In this document: positions 58,914 to 64,000 of the stretch, in pieces | Numbering within the stretch: position 1 is the first letter of the stretch | How the letters are laid out: every line of letters begins with the position of its first letter | Assembly: GCA_051967755.1 (NCBI GenBank) | Contig: JBQDYD010000004.1 | Coordinates: 186,001-250,000, forward strand | Origin: UBA1672 sp051967755 | GTDB taxonomy: Bacteria; Pseudomonadota; Alphaproteobacteria; Micavibrionales; Micavibrionaceae | Direction: 5' to 3' | Length of the DNA: 64,000 nt | Made by a program: the position numbers and the translations under genes | Notes under the pieces: model-generated | Database searches by the model: none | The model's input: the letters and a program-made list of their open reading frames with translations, nothing else | What the model was told of the DNA's origin: nothing

Positions 58914-60797
58914 ATGCATCAAGATCCTTGGACAAGACAAAAAAAACTTCATAGTGCTCCCAAAGCTAAAATCGCGGAAAAGCCGGTACGAAAGTGGCGC
59001 ATTCTGCCAATTCTATGGTTAGCATTTAAACGAACCTCAATGGTTTTAGGGGCGACAATAATCCTAGGGTCTTTGGCTATGGCGTGGATGTTGGCACCAT
59101 ATGTTGAAGATATTGATGATAGTTTGCCTAATGAAATGGTTTTGTACATGGAACTTGATGGCAGTCTGGCGGACTTGCCGAGTGACGGCGGGTTTGTTGA
59201 TCCGTTTTTAGAAGATAAAAATACGGTAAAAAGCTATATCGATGCGCTGGAAAAGGCAAAGCATGACCCACGCGTAAAAGGTATTTATGCGCGTTTAAAA
59301 GACATGCAAATGTCTGTCGCTCACATTCAGGAGCTGAGGCAAGCGTTGTTAAATTTCAGGGAGAGCGGAAAGTTCGCATATATTTATGCATCTTCTTATG
59401 ATGGCGGGCTTGGTGGCTATTATCTGGCGACGGCGTTTCAAGAAATTTGGATGCAGCCTATGGGCGTGCTTGTTATCCCAGGAATTGGCGCCGAGATGCC
59501 ATATATCCGCGGCTTGTTGGAAAAAATTGGCGTGGAGCCTCAAATCTTCAAGCGCAAAGAATTTAAAGATGCCTACGACATGATGACAGAAACGAAAATG
59601 TCAGATAACAGTCGTAAGGCGTTACGTGCACTCATTGATGATTTCGCAATGGTAATGAAAGCGGATATCGCGTTAAACCGTAATATTGCGAAGGAAAATG
59701 TGCAGGCGGCGGTTGATAAGGGGGTGTTTATCGCAGACGAAGCGGTGCAGGCCAAATTGATTGATCATGCGGATTATGCAGATGTTCTTGTAGGGAATAT
59801 CAATAAGCGTGTGACCGGAAGCGAAAAAAATGACTCCTTAGCCTATGTTAAATTCAAGTCATATATTTCTGATATGAAGGAGCAAAAGGCGCTTGAATCG
59901 AAAAAGAAAAAATCAGGAAATATCGCGTTGGTTTACGCGGTTGGTGCGATCATGGATTCAGACCGTGAGGGCAATTCGGTTGATGATGGAGTGGCCGGTG
60001 CAGATGGTATAGCCAAAGCGTTGTTAGAGGCCGCGAATGATGATTCAATTGATGCTGTTGTATTGCGTGTCGATAGTCCGGGCGGCTCTCCTGTTGCTTC
60101 TGAGACAATTCTGCGCGCTGTAGAAAAGGTAAAGGAAGAGGGCAAGGTTGTTATTGTATCTATGGGATCAGCCGCAGCATCCGGCGGGTATTGGATCGCG
60201 ACTATGGCCGATCAAATTTTTGTTTTGCCGACGACGATCACCGGCTCTATCGGTGTGCTTGGTGGAAAGTTCTCTATGGCAGGCTTGTGGCAGATGTTGG
60301 GGGTTAACTGGGATGAGGTGACTTGGGGTGAAAACGCCACCATTTGGTCTGTAAGTAAGCCGTTTTCAGAAAGTGAAGCAGAACGCATTAATGCCATGAT
60401 GGATAACATCTATACGAATTTTGTTAAGCGCGTCGCCAAAGGGCGAAATATGTCAGAAGCAGACGTCGAAAAAATAGCCAGAGGACGTGTTTGGTCAGGA
60501 AAGCAGGCGGTTGAGATCGGTTTGGCGGATCAGTTCGGAGGGTTGAACGATGCGTTGGACTATGCCGCGGTGCAAGCGGGTGCAAAGGATCGCCATGATG
60601 TGAATGTGGTTGTGATGCCAAAACCGCTTTCTGCGATTGAACGTTTTATGGAGCTATTGGATACGCAGGCAACTGCAGGCCAGAATATTAAGATGCAAAG
60701 CGAACTTATGGAACAGTTTATGCCGGCTGTTCGTGAGATGATGTTGTTGCAATCTATGGATCGTGGTGCGGTGTATGAGCCAATTAAACTTCAATAG
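58914..60797 (+). CDS. sppA: signal peptide peptidase SppA, 67 kDa type
   Basis: 627 residues, the long two-domain form. N-terminal TM at about 38-60. The first S49 domain carries the catalytic Lys (region FKRKEFKDAYDM). The second holds the nucleophile Ser in VSMGSAAASGGYWIA, preceded by VVLRVDSPGGSPVASE. Membrane-bound serine protease degrading signal peptides and other membrane peptides. Convergent with the HAD gene, whose stop is three bases away. Confidence 0.95.
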   Translation: MHQDPWTRQKKLHSAPKAKIAEKPVRKWRILPILWLAFKRTSMVLGATIILGSLAMAWMLAPYVEDIDDSLPNEMVLYMELDGSLADLPSDGGFVDPFLEDKNTVKSYIDALEKAKHDPRVKGIYARLKDMQMSVAHIQELRQALLNFRESGKFAYIYASSYDGGLGGYYLATAFQEIWMQPMGVLVIPGIGAEMPYIRGLLEKIGVEPQIFKRKEFKDAYDMMTETKMSDNSRKALRALIDDFAMVMKADIALNRNIAKENVQAAVDKGVFIADEAVQAKLIDHADYADVLVGNINKRVTGSEKNDSLAYVKFKSYISDMKEQKALESKKKKSGNIALVYAVGAIMDSDREGNSVDDGVAGADGIAKALLEAANDDSIDAVVLRVDSPGGSPVASETILRAVEKVKEEGKVVIVSMGSAAASGGYWIATMADQIFVLPTTITGSIGVLGGKFSMAGLWQMLGVNWDEVTWGENATIWSVSKPFSESEAERINAMMDNIYTNFVKRVAKGRNMSEADVEKIARGRVWSGKQAVEIGLADQFGGLNDALDYAAVQAGAKDRHDVNVVVMPKPLSAIERFMELLDTQATAGQNIKMQSELMEQFMPAVREMMLLQSMDRGAVYEPIKLQ

Positions 60798-60800
60798 CGG

Positions 60801-61613
60801 CTATCGGCTTGTTACGTTTGCGGCTTTTCTTTTATAGCACTCTGATGATGATTGATTTGTTATTTCAGTTTTTTTTTGAGCGATCGCTTTATTTGTATCA
60901 ACATTCTCAAACATAGGCTTGAGCTGATCCAGCATATCATGGAATGACATGATGATATGATCCGGGCCAAGGTTTTTTTCCATCACAGCAACTGCGGCGT
61001 TAAATGCGCAGGCAATGGGAATGACATCACCTTTAATGATTTTTCCGGCCTCCAGTGCGGCAACAACATCCTTGCGTCGATCTCCGATATACCAAACGAC
61101 ATCATCTTCGGTTGGTTCTATACCCATTTGCTTGAGGGCAATGAGGAGGGGCTCCGGATGCGGTTTTGAATTTTTAATGTCTTCACGGAATATTGTGGTT
61201 TTGAAATAACTTTCCAGATCAAATTTCTGCAAGATATCATGCCCGTATCCTTTGCCAAGGCCGTTACTGACTAGGGCTTTTGGGATATTATGCTCCCTGA
61301 GAAGGTCAAGCACGTCATATAAACCGGGGCAGGGCTGTACAATTTGTTCAACGGGTTTACGCCTGAATTTGTGAATGGCTCTATGAACGATTAATTTTGG
61401 TTTTTTCTTATCTTTATTAAGCCATTCCGGATCGTGCCATTCAGGTACGATTCTCCCTTTTGCTTTACGCTTGAAAAGCCATGCAAATATTTTTGAAATT
61501 TTGTAAGAGAAACTATCAAGGAACTCCAGGATGTGCAGGAGTTTCGGATTGATGTGCCGTACGGCTGTGCCATCCATATCAAAAATAACGATTGTAGGCT
61601 TTTTTATGGTCAT
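60801..61613 (-). CDS. HAD-superfamily phosphatase
   Basis: 270 residues. Motif I IFDMDGTAV, motif II VSNG (ALVSNGLG), a motif-III Lys in NSKPHPEPLL, and IGDRRKDVVAALEAG as motif IV. A basic cap insertion (FKRKAKGRI, KFRRKPV) and a charged C-terminal tail. Similar to phosphoglycolate phosphatase. Substrate unassigned. Confidence 0.85.
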   Translation of the reverse strand: MTIKKPTIVIFDMDGTAVRHINPKLLHILEFLDSFSYKISKIFAWLFKRKAKGRIVPEWHDPEWLNKDKKKPKLIVHRAIHKFRRKPVEQIVQPCPGLYDVLDLLREHNIPKALVSNGLGKGYGHDILQKFDLESYFKTTIFREDIKNSKPHPEPLLIALKQMGIEPTEDDVVWYIGDRRKDVVAALEAGKIIKGDVIPIACAFNAAVAVMEKNLGPDHIIMSFHDMLDQLKPMFENVDTNKAIAQKKTEITNQSSSECYKRKAANVTSR

Positions 61614-61683
61614 AGGTACGAATAGTAATGCGAAACATCACCCTTATCAATTTATATTAGGATACAAGCACCTGTTGTTCTGT

Positions 61684-63654
61684 TTATAAAAGTGCTGAGG
61701 CCGTTGCTGCAATTCTTTTGGCGTTTAGTCCTGCTTCTTGATATTGCGCGACCTGTGTGTCTTGGTTTTGGAAGATGTCAGGTAAAGCCATGGTTCTGAC
61801 TTTTAGTCCTTTATCAAGCAAGCCTTTTTCTGCCAGTAATTCAAGAACATAAGCACCAAAGCCACCGCGAGATCCTTCCTCTATGGTGATGATACCATCG
61901 TGCTTTTGTGCTAGTGAGGTTATGAGTTCTGTATCTAATGGCTTAGCAAAACGGGCATCTGCAATTGTAATCTCAATATTTAGCTTTTCTTTGAGAATTT
62001 GAGCGGCACATTTACATTCTTCCAGTCGTGCGCCCAGATTAATTAAAGCAAGCTTTTTACCTTTTTGGATAATACGACCTTTTCCGATCGGCAAGATATT
62101 GGGCGCTTCCGGCATTTCAATGCCAACACCTTCACCGCGTGGGTAACGTAATGCAATTGGACCATCATCATAAGCCGCAGCCGTGGCAACCATGTGCATC
62201 AGCTCTGCTTCATCAGAAGGGGCCATAATAACAAAGTTTGGCAAGCATCCCAGATAGGCGATATCAAAAGCCCCTGCATGTGTTTGGCCATCTGCCCCGA
62301 CAAGACCGGCACGATCCATGGCAAACCTTACAGGCAGGTTCTGTATTGCAACATCATGCACGATTTGGTCATACGCACGTTGCATAAATGTTGAGTATAT
62401 GGTTACGAAAGGTTTGTACCCTTCTGTCGCCATACCGGCGGCAAATGTTACGGCGTGTTGTTCTGCAATGCCGACATCGAAGGCGCGCTCGGGGAATTCC
62501 AACGCAAATTTATCCATACCTGTTCCTGATGGCATCGCCGCAGTAATACCGACAATTTTTTCATCAGTTTTTGCCAGTTTGATCAAGCTATCTGCAAATA
62601 CATTAGTGTAAGAGGGCGCAATGGTTTTCCCTTTTGTTTGCGCACCTGTAACAACGTCGAATTTTTTGACGCCGTGCATTTTATCATCTGACTTTTCAGC
62701 AGGGAGGTAACCTTTCCCTTTCTTTGTAACCAGATGTATTAAAACAGGGCCTTCGTGGTCGCTATCGCGAACGTTGCTTAGGATAGAACAAAGATCATCC
62801 AGGTCATGGCCGTCAACGGGCCCGATATAGTAAAACCCCATTTCTTCGAATAAAGATCCACCGCCAAATGCACTGCGTGCACGTTCTTCCGCGCGTTTTG
62901 CCGCAAAGCGGATCGGCGAAGGTAAAACATCGGTAATTTTTTTACCAAGCTCACGGGCATTAATATATGGCTTGGATGATACAAGTTTTGTCAGATGACT
63001 GCTCATTGCGCCAACAGGCGGTGCAATAGACATATCGTTATCATTCAAGATAACAATCATACGGCTTTTTTTACCATCAATAGTAAGTGCACCTGCATTG
63101 TTTAGGGCTTCATAGGCCATTCCCGCAGACATCGCGCCATCACCAATGACACTGATCACATGATTGTGACGTTCATTACCGGTAAGCGTGTCTAAATCAC
63201 GGGCAACAGCCATGCCCAGCCCCGCTGATATGGATGTAGAGCTGTGCGCAGCGCCGAACGGGTCATACTCGCTTTCGTCGCGCTTGGTAAATCCGGATAG
63301 TCCGCCGCCTTGGCGTAAAGTGTGCATGCGCCCCTTACGGCCCGTCAGAATCTTATGTGGATAGGCCTGATGACCTACATCCCAAATAATTCTATCTTGC
63401 GGGGTGTCAAACACAGAATGTAATGCGACAGTAAGTTCAACAACACCAAGGCCGGCCCCTAAATGTCCGCCGGTTTTTGAAACGCTGGCAATCATGAATG
63501 AACGAATTTCATCACACAAGTCGTTTAGCTGCTTGAGTGAGAAATCTTTAATGTCACAGGGAAAGTCAACCTTATCCAGAAGATGCTCTCTTCCCGGCTG
63601 GTTTTTATCACCTGTATCTAATGTTTGTTTTTTAGCATGTTCCATTGAGAGCAT
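61684..63654 (-). CDS. dxs: 1-deoxy-D-xylulose-5-phosphate synthase
   Basis: 656 residues (Met4 is another start). TPP site GDGAMSAGMAYEALNNAG, HILTGR entry, VGIAEQHAVTFAAGMA with the catalytic Glu, and DRAGLVGADGQTHAGAFDIAYL. First step of the MEP isoprenoid pathway. It lies 42 bases downstream of the ispA fragment, the usual ispA-dxs order, and its product feeds both prenyl synthases in this window. Confidence 0.97.
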   Translation of the reverse strand: MLSMEHAKKQTLDTGDKNQPGREHLLDKVDFPCDIKDFSLKQLNDLCDEIRSFMIASVSKTGGHLGAGLGVVELTVALHSVFDTPQDRIIWDVGHQAYPHKILTGRKGRMHTLRQGGGLSGFTKRDESEYDPFGAAHSSTSISAGLGMAVARDLDTLTGNERHNHVISVIGDGAMSAGMAYEALNNAGALTIDGKKSRMIVILNDNDMSIAPPVGAMSSHLTKLVSSKPYINARELGKKITDVLPSPIRFAAKRAEERARSAFGGGSLFEEMGFYYIGPVDGHDLDDLCSILSNVRDSDHEGPVLIHLVTKKGKGYLPAEKSDDKMHGVKKFDVVTGAQTKGKTIAPSYTNVFADSLIKLAKTDEKIVGITAAMPSGTGMDKFALEFPERAFDVGIAEQHAVTFAAGMATEGYKPFVTIYSTFMQRAYDQIVHDVAIQNLPVRFAMDRAGLVGADGQTHAGAFDIAYLGCLPNFVIMAPSDEAELMHMVATAAAYDDGPIALRYPRGEGVGIEMPEAPNILPIGKGRIIQKGKKLALINLGARLEECKCAAQILKEKLNIEITIADARFAKPLDTELITSLAQKHDGIITIEEGSRGGFGAYVLELLAEKGLLDKGLKVRTMALPDIFQNQDTQVAQYQEAGLNAKRIAATASALL

Positions 63655-63696
63655 GTTCTACCGTAAATAAAGCTTGAAAAGCAAATAAAATCGGAT

Positions 63697-64000
63697 TTAT
63701 GCGCGTCGCGCCAAAACGTAAACTGCAAGATCCTTTAGTGTATTCTCACGCCCTTCGAATAAGCGAAGGTGGCGAACAGCTTGCTGTACAAGCATTTCAG
63801 CGCGATCCTTCGCCTGTTCTTTACCCATTGTGGATACAAAAGTCGCCTTGCCGGCTTGTTCATCTTTACCTGTATCTTTACCCGTATCTTGGGGATCAGA
63901 TTCTACATCAAGGATATCGTCGGTAACCTGAAAGGCCAATCCCAGATCATGCGCATAGTTGCAGAGTGCTTTTCTGTGTGGCTCATTGGCTTTACCCAAG
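63697..64000 (-). CDS. ispA: farnesyl diphosphate synthase, 3' part (runs off the window)
   Basis: About 100 residues of the C-terminal part of a short-chain prenyl synthase. The second Asp-rich motif is FQVTDDILDVESD, followed by an insertion DTGKDTGKDEQAGK, then KATFVSTMGKEQAKDRAEML. The gene continues beyond position 64000. Makes FPP for undecaprenyl and ubiquinone chains. The duplicated DTGK in the linker is unusual. Confidence 0.85.
   Translation of the reverse strand, partial: LGKANEPHRKALCNYAHDLGLAFQVTDDILDVESDPQDTGKDTGKDEQAGKATFVSTMGKEQAKDRAEMLVQQAVRHLRLFEGRENTLKDLAVYVLARRA

Noticed and set aside
1..64000. CRISPR array, rRNA genes or classical transposase
   Set aside because: No regularly spaced repeats, no rRNA-like segment and no DDE-type transposase found on reading both strands.

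Overview
The window is 64 kb of chromosome from a low-to-moderate GC alphaproteobacterium. The case rests on a C4-type 5-aminolevulinate synthase (hemA), a bactofilin, an RNase PH / RdgB / HemW run next to grpE-dnaK-dnaJ, a 17 kDa-antigen-like lipoprotein, an orphan C-terminal module of the alphaproteobacterial MgpS/Suv3-type helicase and an ispA-dxs pair. I cannot place it to order from sequence alone; a Micavibrionales- or Rhodospirillales-like lineage would fit.

Positions 1-13746 are accessory DNA ending exactly at the 3' end of a tRNA-Leu(UAA) gene (13741-13826, minus strand). I read it as a tandem stack of integrative elements made by a large serine recombinase (12228-13856). The seven bases ATGGTGG, which include the tRNA CCACCA end read in reverse, occur at three junctions (1379, 8189, 13740), always in the same recombinase reading frame. 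At 1379 and 8189 they are followed by a recombinase C-terminal tail with its own stop codon; at 13740 the recombinase runs into the tRNA instead. Joining 13745 to 8195 restores a natural 525-residue recombinase, so the attachment site appears to lie inside the recombinase gene. The right-hand element (5.55 kb) carries a lipid-A-type glycosylation operon (GT2, LAB_N membrane protein, ArnT-like transferase, cytochrome b561), an orphan barstar between inverted repeats, a small recombinase partner gene and the recombinase. The left-hand element (6.81 kb) carries a thermostable-hemolysin-like protein, an AMP ligase, a heme-oxygenase-like diiron enzyme, an SDR, a TPR protein, a QseB/QseC-type two-component system and a DUF423 protein. 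Both cargo operons begin behind the same leader, which ends in an 11-bp-period direct repeat (CTTCAG-N5-CTTCAG) of the type bound by PmrA/QseB regulators. The regulator on one element may therefore control both. Left of 1379 lie arsH/arsR and a recombinase fragment, perhaps a third, eroded element.

From 13888 to the right end the window is mostly ordinary chromosome: MarR and pentapeptide-repeat genes, uvrC, a bactofilin, nth, ogt, dapB-dnaJ-(small J protein)-dnaK-grpE, rph-rdgB-hemW, an ArsP-type permease and polyprenyl synthase, ppdK, ygfZ, a GT9 transferase, a YejA-type solute-binding protein, a macro-domain protein, adenosine kinase, a PfkB homologue with a damaged active site, hemA, a YjfB-like microprotein (47895-48071), a zincin-fold protein lacking its histidines, htpG, pdxH, fabI, a thioesterase, aroC, sppA, a HAD phosphatase, dxs and the 3' part of ispA. 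Several secreted or membrane proteins of unknown function lie between them. No rRNA, CRISPR array or classical DDE insertion sequence was seen, and no gene-free stretch exceeds about 300 bases.
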